Assembly: GCF_024362695.1 (NCBI RefSeq)
Contig: NC_065424.1
Span: forward strand, 6,636,786-6,700,785
Source: Pectinophora gossypiella
Taxonomy: Eukaryota; Arthropoda; Insecta; Lepidoptera; Gelechiidae
Direction: 5' to 3'
Length of the DNA stretch: 64,000 nt
The notes beneath the pieces were generated by a model. It saw nothing but the letters and a program-made list of their open reading frames with translations. It had not been told where the DNA came from and made no database searches. This document shows, piece after piece, positions 10,501 to 18,884 of the stretch (its first letter is position 1; each line of letters opens with the position of its first letter). The position numbers and the translations under genes were made by a program.

Positions 10501-10852
10501 TTACAAATAATTCTACGACCACTTCAGATTCGTTTTTTGACGGTCTTGAATCAGATAAGAATTGGTTGTAGTATGAAAACCTTAGAGAAGTACATGAGCA
10601 CTTTATTTTAGGGAAAAAAACTTTGCTGCCTTTTTAATTAGAAGACGTATTTTAGCATTAAAATAGTATTATTTATTTGAAGTCTACATACTTTTCACGT
10701 TCTCTGGCATTTCTGTACAGTTTCACTTCCTCATACAACTCAGGCCTAGTATCTAAAACAAATAAAATTACGTTTTTGTAGCAAAACAAAGGACTCTTCA
10801 AGGGCTTGTGCAATCATTTCATTACTTTTTTCACTGTTAATGTACCTTGCAT
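4425..10852 (-). CDS. Vps28: Vps28, ESCRT-I complex subunit (six coding exons)
   Basis: VPS28 is a core cytosolic subunit of ESCRT-I, together with TSG101 and VPS37. It sorts ubiquitinated cargo into multivesicular bodies, and its C-terminal domain bridges to ESCRT-II. On the minus strand the coding exons are 10846-10852, 10692-10752, 7645-7840, 6507-6608, 5462-5596 and 4425-4556. They total 633 nt in consistent phase and give 210 residues, the usual insect length. Residues 1-122 form the N-terminal core ([85 protein letters not shown]). Residues 123-210 form the C-terminal helical bundle ([42 protein letters not shown], stop). All internal introns are GT-AG. Differences from the family consensus are KHDN for KYDN (residues 23-26) and [10 protein letters not shown] in place of the usual EDRPITIKDD. 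Identity rests on recall of human and fly VPS28. Confidence 0.97.
4665..4960 (+). repeat. Diverged copy related to repeat family G
   Basis: It has TTACCTCACCCCCTCTGGGT and CTTACTTTAGTCTTATAC, then GTTTGTCCCGCGC and a tail resembling TTTTTTGTATGAAGTGTCCG. The middle part diverges from other G copies. It lies in Vps28 intron 5. Confidence 0.6.
5020..5275 (+). mobile_element. SINE family D
   Basis: A tRNA-like head (TTAGTTGGAAGAACGTTTGAC; B-box-like GGTCGAATCCC) is followed by AACATCGTGAGGAAACCCAC, a GTGTTTCGGAGGTATGTGACC block and AAATCTTCAGGTCCGGTGAG. It ends in (GAT)n. Confidence 0.85.
5276..5350 (+). mobile_element. SINE family B, 3' fragment
   Basis: A short fragment with TGGCGGCTCAATAATAACCC next to the family D copy in Vps28 intron 5. 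Confidence 0.65.
5462..5596 (-). CDS. Vps28: Vps28 coding exon 5
   Basis: 135 bp, phase 0 at both ends, with acceptor CCCATCAG and donor AAG|GTATGT. It encodes residues 123-167, [17 protein letters not shown] to NFEGKLK, the start of the C-terminal helical domain. Confidence 0.95.
5685..5865 (+). mobile_element. SINE family D, 3' half
   Basis: It has GAAACATCGTGAGGAAACCC, TATGTGACCTAACCTGTATT, GGTCAGACAGGCAGT and GTAAGCGGACCCCGTGAAA. The tRNA-like head is missing. Confidence 0.8.
5960..6275 (+). pseudogene. LINE C-terminus remnant, family K
   Basis: From 5984 to 6232 the plus frame reads [20 protein letters not shown], then a TAG stop at 6044-6046, then [40 protein letters not shown] and DRSKWNS before its natural TGA. 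This is the C-terminal tail of a non-LTR polyprotein, and the same tail recurs at 39.4, 60.1 and 63.4 kb. The one nonsense codon marks it as dead. Confidence 0.8.
6297..6472 (+). mobile_element. SINE family B, 3' half
   Basis: It shows ACAGGCTGATCGGCTGATTG, CTTCGGAGGGCATCTCG, GTCAGGGGCGTTTGGTGGTT and CAACCCACACG. It lies 35 bp from the donor side of Vps28 exon 4. Confidence 0.75.
6507..6608 (-). CDS. Vps28: Vps28 coding exon 4
   Basis: 102 bp, phase 0, with acceptor TCTTTACAG and donor TCT|GTAAGT. It encodes residues 89-122, [20 protein letters not shown] to YIAEIVS. The stretch ENKPNL differs from the common EDRPIT of the family. Confidence 0.95.
6965..7075. repeat. Dispersed repeat family F
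   Basis: It has GGGTGAGAACCCTCAGCGCT, CCAAGTAGTTAATATCAT and GCGGCAAATCTACAATAAGT, matching other F copies. It is in Vps28 intron 3. Confidence 0.75.
7247..7626 (-). mobile_element. LINE 3' end with C-terminal coding remnant
   Basis: The minus-strand reading from 7626 gives [20 protein letters not shown] then LFLQA and a stop, the usual end of a jockey/CR1-like polyprotein. A 3' UTR follows with AAGGTTGCCTGGCAGAAATT and AGCAATAAGGTCGCC, ending GTGCAATAAAGTATT at 7247. Its 5' end lies about 13 bp from the 5' splice site of Vps28 exon 3. Confidence 0.75.
7645..7840 (-). CDS. Vps28: Vps28 coding exon 3
   Basis: 196 bp, with acceptor TTCTCCCCAG and donor CGG|GTGAGT. It encodes residues 23-88, from the split lysine codon through [17 protein letters not shown] and [20 protein letters not shown] to FVAKFR. 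The histidine at residue 24 replaces the tyrosine usual in VPS28. Confidence 0.96.
7862..8130 (+). mobile_element. SINE family C, rearranged
   Basis: The 3' end motif (GATGGATGTACCTCTGACTA, then GGGATATAGTCGTGAG) at 7866-7910 lies upstream of the body (TTGGCTCGACCATTATAGAC, then GGTCTAACAGAAAGCTCTGT and GAGGTGTGGGTGCTTA) at 8025-8110, so the parts are out of order. Either two partial copies lie side by side or one was rearranged. Confidence 0.65.
8313..8605. repeat. Repeat family J, two tandem partial copies
   Basis: CATAAACTCACGCCCGTAAT, a GGGGTGGG block and AACTTGCAGCCACTGTTGAT occur twice (8337-8415 and 8515-8600). Other copies are near 22.1, 45.4 and 59.0 kb. Confidence 0.75.
8660..8838 (-). 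mobile_element. SINE family A, 3' part (subfamily A2)
   Basis: The reverse complement shows TTCGGAAGGCACGCTAAGCC, GGTGGAGTATGCTCCG, and AGGCCTGTGCCCAGCAGTGG. It shares its upstream AAGGTTGTACCTT segment with the copy at 1-197. Confidence 0.85.
9017..10165. mobile_element. Candidate DNA transposon remnant with long imperfect TIRs
   Basis: Left segment 9017-9130 and right segment 10040-10165 match in inverted orientation in the same order: a GTAG..TGAAAA..CCCTA block, a CCTCGTAA..GCC block, and AAGGACCAAAT..TGTAGTC..TAAAGGCCGA. The interior, about 900 bp, is AT-rich with no transposase frame. The left arm also holds a 43-bp hairpin (AGCATTAGGGTG / reverse complement). It lies in Vps28 intron 2. 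Confidence 0.55.
10199..10352. mobile_element. Foldback MITE
   Basis: The two arms are each about 55 bp and inverted: the left reads TTAGGGTGGTATTAATAAAC then TCTCAGCTGAGACTGCCCTC, and the right is its near complement ending TTTATTAATACCAGCCTTAG. The loop is about 35 bp. It has no coding capacity. Confidence 0.8.
10355..10582. repeat. Tandem duplication of about 105 bp
   Basis: Two successive units each end in GAATCRGATAAGAAT, a TGTAGTRTGAAAA block and CCTTAGAG (10424-10460 and 10549-10588). The unit end is also the outer part of the TIR of the element to the left, so this is a duplicated transposon end. Confidence 0.6.
10692..10752 (-). CDS. Vps28: Vps28 coding exon 2
   Basis: 61 bp, with acceptor TTTGTTTTAG and donor GAAAA|GTATGT (10686-10691). 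It encodes residues 3-22, from the split Asp codon through [19 protein letters not shown], and leaves two bases of the Lys23 codon. Confidence 0.95.
10846..10852 (-). CDS. Vps28: Vps28 coding exon 1 (start codon, 7 nt coding)
   Basis: ATGCAAG followed by GTACAT: Met, Gln and the first base of Asp3, joining exon 2 in phase to give [11 protein letters not shown]. The context CACAATG has A at -3. The intron to exon 2 is 93 bp. The donor GTACAT is weaker than the others. I chose this start because MQ is the beginning I recall for fly Vps28 and the phase fits; no other ATG-to-donor path in the next 1 kb fits. Confidence 0.8.
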
Positions 10853-10959
10853 TGTGGATGTGTAATCTTTCACAGTTTACAATTTTAATTCTACAGTTAA
10901 TAAGATACGTATTTGTGTTTTTCAATAAATAAATTGAGAATTTTGATGACAAATCCTCC

Positions 10960-11364
10960 TTTTTTTTTTTTTTTTTTTTGGTTTTCCCCGAAGGGTAAGG
11001 CAAAGGGAACTATGCCCATACAGCCATGTCTGACGTATTTTTTTCTTGATGATTAATGAAATGATGAAAGGTGATGATGATGAAACCTAAGCCCCCACCC
11101 TCGGAGTAGACTCCTACTCCGAACCCCAAACGATTTAACTCAAAAGTCCGCATAAACTTTTGAGTTATGAAGCGGCTTCCTGACACGAAGCGAAAATAGG
11201 CAGATACACTTTGTTTATTGAATACTCCAATATAATAACACTCGCGAATGTCTTCCGACTAACTTAATGCGATCATTAACCACAAAACACCACTTCGTAT
11301 TAATTATTTAGATCATTCAATGAAGAAAGCAACTGTCCCGTTCCCGTTTCCCGCCAAAAAGCCC
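10960..11364 (-). mobile_element. Poly(A)-tailed retroposon family Z, copy 2
   Basis: 405 bp, minus strand; the poly(A) appears as a T run from 10960. A perfect 13-bp target duplication TGACAAATCCTCC flanks it at 10947-10959 and 11365-11377. It is nearly identical to copy 3 and lies about 110 bp upstream of the Vps28 start codon. Confidence 0.95.
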
Positions 11365-11766
11365 TGACAAATCCTCCCTTATCTCTCGTTAACTTTGACA
11401 GATCAGAGGAATGTTCATTATATGGTTTTTGTTTTGCAATACATCTCACATTTACTATGCATGTACTTTTTATTTAACAAAATTATGAACAATAACATGA
11501 TCTGTCTTTCGTGTCTTAACCACCAACATTTAAAGATATTTGAGGACATTTGTATTTATTACACATTCAATAGAACATCGTATGCAAAAGAATAAGGCCA
11601 GACGATGTGTTTGTAATGAACATGCCGTTAGTGCGTTTAACGAGTAATCTTCTATTACTACACCGCACAGAACGAAATATCGTAACGAAAATAACGTTAT
11701 TGTTTTCGGTTATAACATATGCGTGTATCCGAACAGTCAAAACGGTTGTCAAGATGACGTAATCGA

Positions 11767-12171
11767 GGCTTTTTGGCGGGAAACGGGAACGGGACAGTTG
11801 CTTTCTTCATTGAATGATCTAAATAATTAATACGAAGTGGTGTTTTGTGGTTAATGATCGCATTAAGTTAGTCGGAAGACATTCGCGAGTGTTATTATAT
11901 TGGAGTATTCAATAAACAAAGTGTATCTGCCTATTTTCGCTTCGTGTCAGGAAGCCGCTTCATAACTCAAAAGTTTATGCGGACTTTTGAGTTAATTCGT
12001 TTGGGGTTCGGAGTAGGAGTCTACTCCGAGGGTGGGGGCTTAGGTTTCATCATCATCACCTTTCATCATTTCATTAATCATCAAGAAAAAAAATACGTCA
12101 GACATGGCTGTATGGGCATAGTTCCCTTTGCCTTACCCTTCGGGGAAAAACAAAACAAAAAAAAAAAAAAA
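11767..12171 (+). mobile_element. Poly(A)-tailed retroposon family Z, copy 3
   Basis: 405 bp, plus strand, with a perfect 13-bp target duplication ATGACGTAATCGA at 11754-11766 and 12172-12184. It begins GGCTTTTTGGCGGGAAACGG, ends CGGGGAAAAACAAAAC and a long A run. It is opposite in orientation to copy 2, with a 400-bp spacer. Confidence 0.95.
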
Positions 12172-12319
12172 ATGACGTAATCGACTAATATGGCGGATGA
12201 CGCGCGCGCTCCCTGCCGCCCGCGCTGTAGTTTTTTCGGTTGACCAAGGTAGCCGCCGCTCGTCTCGAACGAATTCACCTTGCGATGAATGAAAACTGTG
12301 GCGGATAGTCCTGTGGACA

Positions 12320-12358
12320 TATAAAAACTATTCAGGACACACGGTGTAGTGAAACAGT
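12320..12358 (+). promoter_or_regulatory. Candidate core promoter (TATA + initiator)
   Basis: TATAAAAA at 12320-12327 lies about 35 bp upstream of an arthropod-type initiator ACAGTG at 12354-12359. The GC-rich sequence just upstream (GATGACGCGCGCGCTCCCTG) contrasts with AT-rich flanks. It would drive the plus-strand unit described next. Confidence 0.45.
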
Positions 12359-12689
12359 GAGCCTGCAAAGGTTGATTCGTGGTGTTGTGTTTTTGCCAGT
12401 TCTTCCTTTATTTTGTGAGACAGGTACAGTGTTTACGTGCAAGTTCGTGGTTGTGTAAAAATTTGATTCGTCGCTTTCATCACTCGCCGTTTAATGGGAT
12501 CTTGTTGATCAACAGGTCAGTGCAATTCTTATTAAAAGTCGGTTAAAAACAAGTTTTTACTTTCTCAAATAGAATTGGACACAGCGGCGTTTTCGCATCG
12601 CTTGACTAAAAAGTAATAATTCGGATGTACAAAGTTTTTTTTTCAGGTAAACTTAATAAAGTTTAGTTGGAGTTGTAGGTTGTAGTAAA

Positions 12690-12779
12690 ATGCGTATTTT
12701 TTGTTCTTATTGGAATGTGCGCGTTTACGGGCGTAAGCTGGGTGCGGCGCGGGCCGTCCCACTTTCGATAAGTAGGTGA
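12690..12779 (+). CDS. Candidate short ORF 1 (29 aa) in the compact unit
   Basis: The ATG has AAA upstream (A at -3). The peptide begins MRIFCSYWNVRVYGRK and is basic. It ends in TGA at 12777-12779, which overlaps the next ATG as TGATG. It is unrecognised; it is listed only because it lies in exon 2 between a good acceptor and a poly(A) signal. Confidence 0.25.
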   Translation: MRIFCSYWNVRVYGRKLGAARAVPLSISR

Positions 12780-12961
12780 TGGTTTTTCACCCGCGGCCGA
12801 GGTGCTTACATGGGCCGGCACGTACTTTACTGTGGGCCTGTTATGGCTACTTTGTGGCCACAAGTCGGCTCTATTACGTCTTTATCGGCCTAACTCGAGT
12901 ATTTCGGAGTTATGCGCCTTATTGTTTACCTCAATCCTTGATTAAGTTATTTATTATGTGA
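12779..12961 (+). CDS. Candidate short ORF 2 (60 aa) in the compact unit
   Basis: It starts at the ATG that overlaps the stop of ORF 1 and ends 4 nt before the AATAAA signal. It is hydrophobic in the middle (TLLWACYGYFVATSRLYYVF) and could be a membrane micropeptide. The family is unknown. Confidence 0.25.
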   Translation: MVFHPRPRCLHGPARTLLWACYGYFVATSRLYYVFIGLTRVFRSYAPYCLPQSLIKLFIM

Positions 12962-12989
12962 CTGCAATAAAATTAGTGTGGATAAATCT

Positions 12990-15325
12990 TCCATTCCCCT
13001 TTTGCTCCAAAGCAAAGAAACATTAATGCTAATCCTTAATCTTTCTGATCATCTTATCTAATATCACCTCTTAATCATTACATATATTATCTAATTCAAT
13101 TCTGGTATACCTATATGAAAACCTTGTGATTGATGAACTATTTATTACATCCAACCAAAGAATAATAATAATAAAAAAAAACAAAATAATAATAATTAAA
13201 AAAAAATAAGCTAAAAAGCCCCCCCCCCCCCCCCCGCGCTTCGCCCGGCGCAAAGGTCCCCATGTAATATCCTACTACCTAATATCATCTAAATACCTAC
13301 CTACTTCAAAATATCAGTTTCTATAAGCGTCAATAAAAAATCTGTTACAGCAGTTGGATTGGGGTCAAACAAATAAAAAAACTGTTAGCCTTGTTATTTT
13401 TTATTACTTTACAATGGAGTAATTGTCAATATTATTACACAATATTACGAAATTTGTGGTCTGTTCAGTCCACCTATCTATTATCTTCTCATATTATATT
13501 TCTTGTACCCAAAGGTTGCCTGGAGGTTGGCTTTAGTGAAAAGGCCTCCTACTGATCCTGTCCTCATTTTTGCTTGTTTCTATAATAGGTATGTGTTCTG
13601 TGAGCTCAATAATTACTTATATGTATTACTATTGATATTAAAAAACTAAATAAATAATTTATGGTATGTAAATAAAATACCTAAATGTCATTTAAAAAAG
13701 AAAGACTAAACTAAAAGACTTAAAACAAAGTAGACTAAAGACTGTCACTATATACATACACTACATACGTAAATACATAGACTATACTTTGTATAGAACA
13801 GTATTTGGTATGTTTGTGGTGTTAAGCCAATGTGAGAGTGGTAAGGTCTACCACACTCTGTGCACAGTCAGTGTCAGGAATGTATATACCTAAATAAATA
13901 AACACCACAACAATAAACATTGTAAAATATTGTATTTTATTACAATACAACAACAATTTACAATTTTAGTACAATACAATAATCTTTATTGTAAGAAAAA
14001 AAAAAAACAATTACAGATAGGACAAAGCAATACAATAGGCAATAAGACTAAACAGCAATTTCTTATTTAGAATATTTCCTATTATATACCTACCTATTCT
14101 ATTCATAACTAAACCACAGTTGTGTGGTTTTAAAAGTATAACCATTAGCAATTAAATAGTAGGTATTTACTATAGTCTGCTATTAAATACAAGTAAATCT
14201 TGCTCTCCGTAAACCAGTTCTGCAAGACTATTTACATGCCAGCTAAATTAATCTAAGCTTCATTCTTTCTTATTTTATTTTCTTAAAGTCGAAAGACCAA
14301 ATGTTTTTTTTAAATCTAAACCCCGTTGTTTAGCTATTGTGCCTGTAACTCGGCCACAAGGGCGTAAATGAAAAAAAATTAAAATATTTATTTCACTGTA
14401 CAGCATGTGTTACTAAGTTTGCTTCTAAGATTTCTTGCCTATGTATAGGAATCAACTCTCTTCCATAGTAACAAGTTTAATAAAAAATAAACAGTAGTAG
14501 TGGTAGTTTGACATTATTAGTATATTTACATTATGTAATTGACATTTTTATATCTTACAATATGGGTACCGGAAAGAAATATTTTATTTATTTTTGTTTA
14601 TTTTTTTTAATAGTTTTAAACTTTAAGTAAACTGGCTATAGTGGACATAAACATTTAAAAATATGTGTAGTTGCTGCCAATCATTACATTAAAATGTTTA
14701 TTTCTTCATAATTTATGAAGTAGATAGCTAGGTATATTATCAATCAGATTTTATCTTCTTCAACATTGACAGTGTAGTAATATTATCATAACAAGTACCA
14801 ATATTATTTTTATATTTTGTTTGATAAAACAATTGAAACTGATTATTTATTATGGGTATTCAAATAAAACTAAAAGAATAAGATTAAAAAGTAAATAAAA
14901 GATATTTTTATAAGGCGGAAATAAACTTTTTTATTTATTTTTATTTAAAGTAAGTTTTTATTATGCTCTCATTGACATTTCTCTAAAACATTTTTTTTTT
15001 ATGTACTTAACAAGTTTATTGTTACGTAAATAATGTCCTATGAAAATAATTTCTAAAAATAAAACGTTATTAATTTTGTGGTTTAACGAATAGGCAGGAA
15101 ATAATACAGCCTAATTATCGGACAAATGTCAGGAAAATAAAATCACATTGATGTGGCATTCCAGGGAATCTTCCCACTTTAGAAATATTCCCGGCAGTAA
15201 AAAGGCGCAACAGTTTTGTAAAAAAAACTTAATTAGGTTAGCCTACCTAGCTTTTAGACAGGATCAGAGAACAAGGAAGAACAATTTTAAGAAAAAAATG
15301 ACATTAAAAACCTCAATATCATTTT
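12990..15325. other. AT-rich spacer with poly-C tract and LINE tails
   Basis: It is strongly AT-rich. It holds a poly-C run of about 17 at 13219-13235, a LINE tail near 13500-13600 (AAGGTTGCCTGGAGGTTGGC), and an inverted LINE tail near 13975-14070 (CTTTATTGTAAG). I see no exons. Confidence 0.55.
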
Positions 15326-15339
15326 TGAAGACCTATCCA

Positions 15340-15595
15340 TAGATACCCCACACATGGGTATGGTGAAAAAAAAGTACTTAAGTATGGGCAACCCCCAAAA
15401 TTTATTGTTTTTTTATTACTATTTTTGTATGAAAATATTAAATGCGGTTCACAGAATACATCTACTTACCAAGTTTCAACAGTATGCTCTTATAGTAGAT
15501 TCGGAAAATAGTGCCTGTGACATACGGACGGACAGACAGATATGACGAATCCATAAGGGTTTCGTTTTTGCCGTCAGGCTACGGAACACTAAAAA
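15340..15595 (+). repeat. Dispersed repeat ending in GGCTACGGAACACTAAAAA
   Basis: Contains GACGGACAGACAGATATGAC then ATCCATAAGGGTTTCGTTTT and the above end. Sequences of this kind are common in lepidopteran genomes; the element class is not certain. Confidence 0.55.
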
Positions 15596-16189
15596 GCACT
15601 CAGTGTGCTTATTAAATTAAAGAGCTTTCATAGCAGGAACATTCTCGCTCTGGGAATATTATCACACCACATCATTGCACATGAATGCCTAATATAGAAT
15701 AGCCTCGACCTTTTATCAATGCTCCAGTGATTTGCCCTGGATGACATCATTCAATTTAGATGGAAGACATTTCTAACAATAGTTAGGCTTCCTATGATGT
15801 CATGTCGGGGTACGCAGCCTCGCGCCTACCGCTGACAATTTCTCACCTGCATCTATTGATGCTATGCAGGGTATACAAGCTATTGCTATTGCTTGTATAC
15901 GCTGGATACTTATCGTCGCCTTGTAGACAAAACCACGTAATTACCTTTTTGAAATATTACATTCTTACGTGAATTCCTCCTCGATTTCATTCAATTAATT
16001 TCAATTTTTATCTGGATTGAAACTAACTTGGGTAACTGGGGTTTTGCTAACAAAAAATACAATCAAATGCGATTTTTCAAAAAGGCCCTTACGTGGTTTT
16101 CACTAATAGGTGAAATCGGCTATCATAAGCATAATAATAAGCGACAATATTATTTCACTAATACCAGACCAGAGACAGACGGTGAATCG

Positions 16190-16482
16190 GCTAACTATCT
16201 ATCACGATGGTCTAACAGAAAGCTCGGTGACGTCTGGGTGCTTAGTTCATCTTACGATGGATGTACGGTCACGAGCATTAATATGTACATACACTTTGGT
16301 ACCATGTCACATTAACTTTTTTGACAAATTGAACTGTAAGTCTCACTAAATGTCAAAAACGTTAGTGCGACAGAGTCCTAAAGTGGGTACATTATTTATT
16401 TATTTATTATTAAGTTCTTAAGCATTATATTGCTCATGACTGTACCTCTGACTACCCCAATTGGGATATAGTCGTGAGATTA
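16190..16482 (+). mobile_element. SINE family C interrupted by MITE 1
   Basis: SINE body (GGTCTAACAGAAAGCTCGGT, then TTACGATGGATGTAC) stops at 16266, and its 3' end (CTCTGACTACCCCAATTGGG) resumes at 16446. MITE 1 fills the gap. Confidence 0.8.
16263..16446 (+). mobile_element. Foldback MITE 1, copy a
   Basis: The ends GTACGGTCACGAGCATTAAT and (rc) GTACAGTCATGAGCAATATA are inverted repeats. The interior is also self-complementary: CACTTTGGTACCATGTCACA pairs with GTGCGACAGAGTCCTAAAGTG (rc). An extra TTTATTTATTTATT stretch lies near the right end. Confidence 0.8.
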
Positions 16483-17003
16483 TGTGAATCACCCCGCCGT
16501 ATAGTGGTGGCCTGTATAAACAATTTTATTATGATTGATTGGCACATGTTTGTAAGTCGCCCAGACCCGTCATTTCCCAATTTCCTTTGGGTCATGTGTA
16601 TCACTTCAGCTGTTCCTAGGATAATATTTTGGGCATGAATGCGAAACTCAGTGGACTGTGATTTTTTAGGGCAAAATTAGGGATTGCGATCCCGACTCGA
16701 GATTGCAAATTCGAGATCCCGAAATTTTGGGCTTCTCGTCTAGTTTATAAAAAAATGTAAAATTAGGATGGCTGTAAAGGATGAAAACTGCTTGTTGTTG
16801 TTATAGTGAGGTTAATTAAAACATTATTTTTTTTGGAAAAAAAAAGAAAATCCTTTATTCTTCAATATTACTAACTAAATAATTAAGTTTTCTTTGGAAA
16901 TCAGCATAATCAAAACAAAAAAGTGTAACTCAAGGAGATTTGCCCAACCCCGTCATTTTCGAATGGGATTCGTCATATTATGGGATTGATCAAGATAAAT
17001 TAG

Positions 17004-17196
17004 ACTTCTTCTCTCGTCTGGGTTGAGAGGTGGATTACCAACCTCATCAACCCTGGTGTCAGGGTTACTATTGAGCCGCCAAAGGCCGAAAAAATAGACG
17101 ACATCTCGCGAGATCGGAAGCGAGGTTGGTTTCTGGGGCTAACACCTTCACCAACCCGGACGTTCATACTCCCTCCGCTTGATTGAGGGGAGGCCA
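17004..17196. mobile_element. SINE B (minus) joined to SINE A 3' end (plus)
   Basis: 17004-17085 is the reverse of a family B 3' end (GTTACTATTGAGCCGCCAAAG). 17150-17196 is a family A end (CTCCCTCCGCTTGATTGAGG, GGAGGCC), truncated. Confidence 0.65.
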
Positions 17197-17639
17197 CAAA
17201 AAACTATTTTAATCATATAATCTATCATATACATATAATCTAATGAAATATTTTTTTGCGAAAACACATAAAAATACAAAAAAGTGGTAGAGTCATTTAC
17301 ATAACAGTGCTGTGGGTGCGTTGGGCCTGCATGCAGGCGTGCTAATATAAAAAAAATACTATAAAAAAATGGGACATTGAAAAGAACGTATTATAAGACT
17401 ATCTGTAGTGACTCACATAGTATTTTTAGCTATAACTACAGCGGGTGGGCTCGTTTGTTTTACTTGATGCTCTGTTTACACGCGGGAAATGTGCGTCTCG
17501 TAGTATTTTTACACTAAACCAGGCTGGTTTGCCGTTGGTATGGTGCGGTTGCGATTAAATTTCGTTTCTTTTTCATCATAACACGATTATGGAACCTTCT
17601 TGAAGGTTACAGAAACGTCGTCATGTTTTTATTATATAA

Positions 17640-17715
17640 ACTATCGACGAGTTCGAGAATTCGTTGTCTGGCCAAGTAGTTAACGGCAAACGCGGAAAAC
17701 CCTATTACAACAAGT
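17640..17715. repeat. Repeat family F, fragment
   Basis: It has TGTCTGGCCAAGTAGTTAAC and a diverged tail. Partial copy. Confidence 0.5.
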
Positions 17716-18054
17716 CCCATGAAAAAGAAACAATCGCAAAGTAGTTGGGGAAAAAAAAAATACTCATTTTTAAAACGCATTTAAACTTACATTACAAGGA
17801 ACAATAATAAAATTGCTATCCAAAATTCTAGATTAAGTTAAAAAAAATCATCTTTTTTGGGGTTATACGTTTTTTTTTTATAAAATAATAAAATATCAGA
17901 CAATATTTTGAATTTGTCAGAAAATAAATTTAAAGCTTATGTGAAGTTTACTTTATGTAAAAAAAGCTTAGAAGATTAATGATTACCTAAATTATAAAAA
18001 TTCCTAAATAACTTGTACTGTATATCTACATTGATCAATTGATTAATTGCTATA

Positions 18055-18165
18055 GAGCAATAAGGCCGCCCAAATTGTACTGTATTCATGTGTTAATGTC
18101 TGATTGTTTAAATGTAGTTCTGTGCAATAAAGTATATTTGATTTGATTTGATTGATTTAAAAGAT
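18055..18165 (+). mobile_element. LINE 3' tail
   Basis: It has GCAATAAGGCCGCCCAAATT and ends GTGCAATAAAGTATATTTGA followed by (GATTT)n, the short tandem tail of a non-LTR element. Confidence 0.7.
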
Positions 18166-18627
18166 GTGTTTGTTGTTTCAGTTTCTTGTTATTTCTTTTC
18201 CTCAGCCTCAGCCATAATAACACCTTGCGAATTGACGTAGATTCAAACATTTTCAATTGACCTTCAACATGTTTATCTATAATAATTACGTTGATTAAAT
18301 GATACTGATTTATGAAACATTTTATAATAAGAATGACATATTATCTAGTATTTACTAGAAAACTCAGGCGGTCTATCAAAATCTGACACTGGATAATCTA
18401 TCTTTCATACTAGTAGTTTCCCTCGCTATTTTTCCTCAATGAGCGACTATAAACTACAAATTCTGAGTCATCAGGTTGCTTACAAAGCTAGTATAGTAAG
18501 ATAGTAGGTGTTGTTGTTTATTAAGACTTACAAGTTAGATAGTGAGTCAAGAAAGATAAGCCTGCTGCGATTTGATTTTTTTGGTGCTGTTGTTTTGATG
18601 GTATTAATAAAACATAATATCATAGAA

Positions 18628-18820
18628 TAAGGAATAATACTACGTATAGAACGGCAACTCTCCGCTCCCCACCAGCGTCTGAGCTAGGTTTACCTCACCC
18701 CCGCTCGGACATGGTTTAGTCTTCAATCGTATGGCGTCGTTTTAGATGTACGATAATGTCAATGTATAGTGTCTGTGTAAAACGAGGTTGTTTGTATGAA
18801 GTGTCTGGGGTGCGATGATA
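18628..18820 (+). repeat. Dispersed repeat family G
   Basis: A near-complete copy with ACTACGTATAGAACGGCAAC, CTCCCCACCAGCGTCTGAGC, and an end with TTTGTATGAAGTGTCTGGGG. Confidence 0.8.
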
Positions 18821-18884
18821 TGACAACAAAGATTTCAGAACCTCGATACTGATCCCGCCTGCGCGGTCGATTTCTGTCATCCAG

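Larger units (their letters stand above)
12355..12985 (+). other. Candidate compact two-exon transcription unit
   Basis: Exon 1 would run from about 12355 to 12515, ending AACAG|GTCAGT. The intron is 12516-12646 with a strong acceptor GTTTTTTTTTCAG. Exon 2 runs from 12647 to shortly after AATAAA at 12966-12971. The exons have near-balanced GC in AT-rich surroundings. I do not recognise the sequence. It could instead be the 5' UTR of a larger plus-strand gene or an unspliced RNA. Confidence 0.4.
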
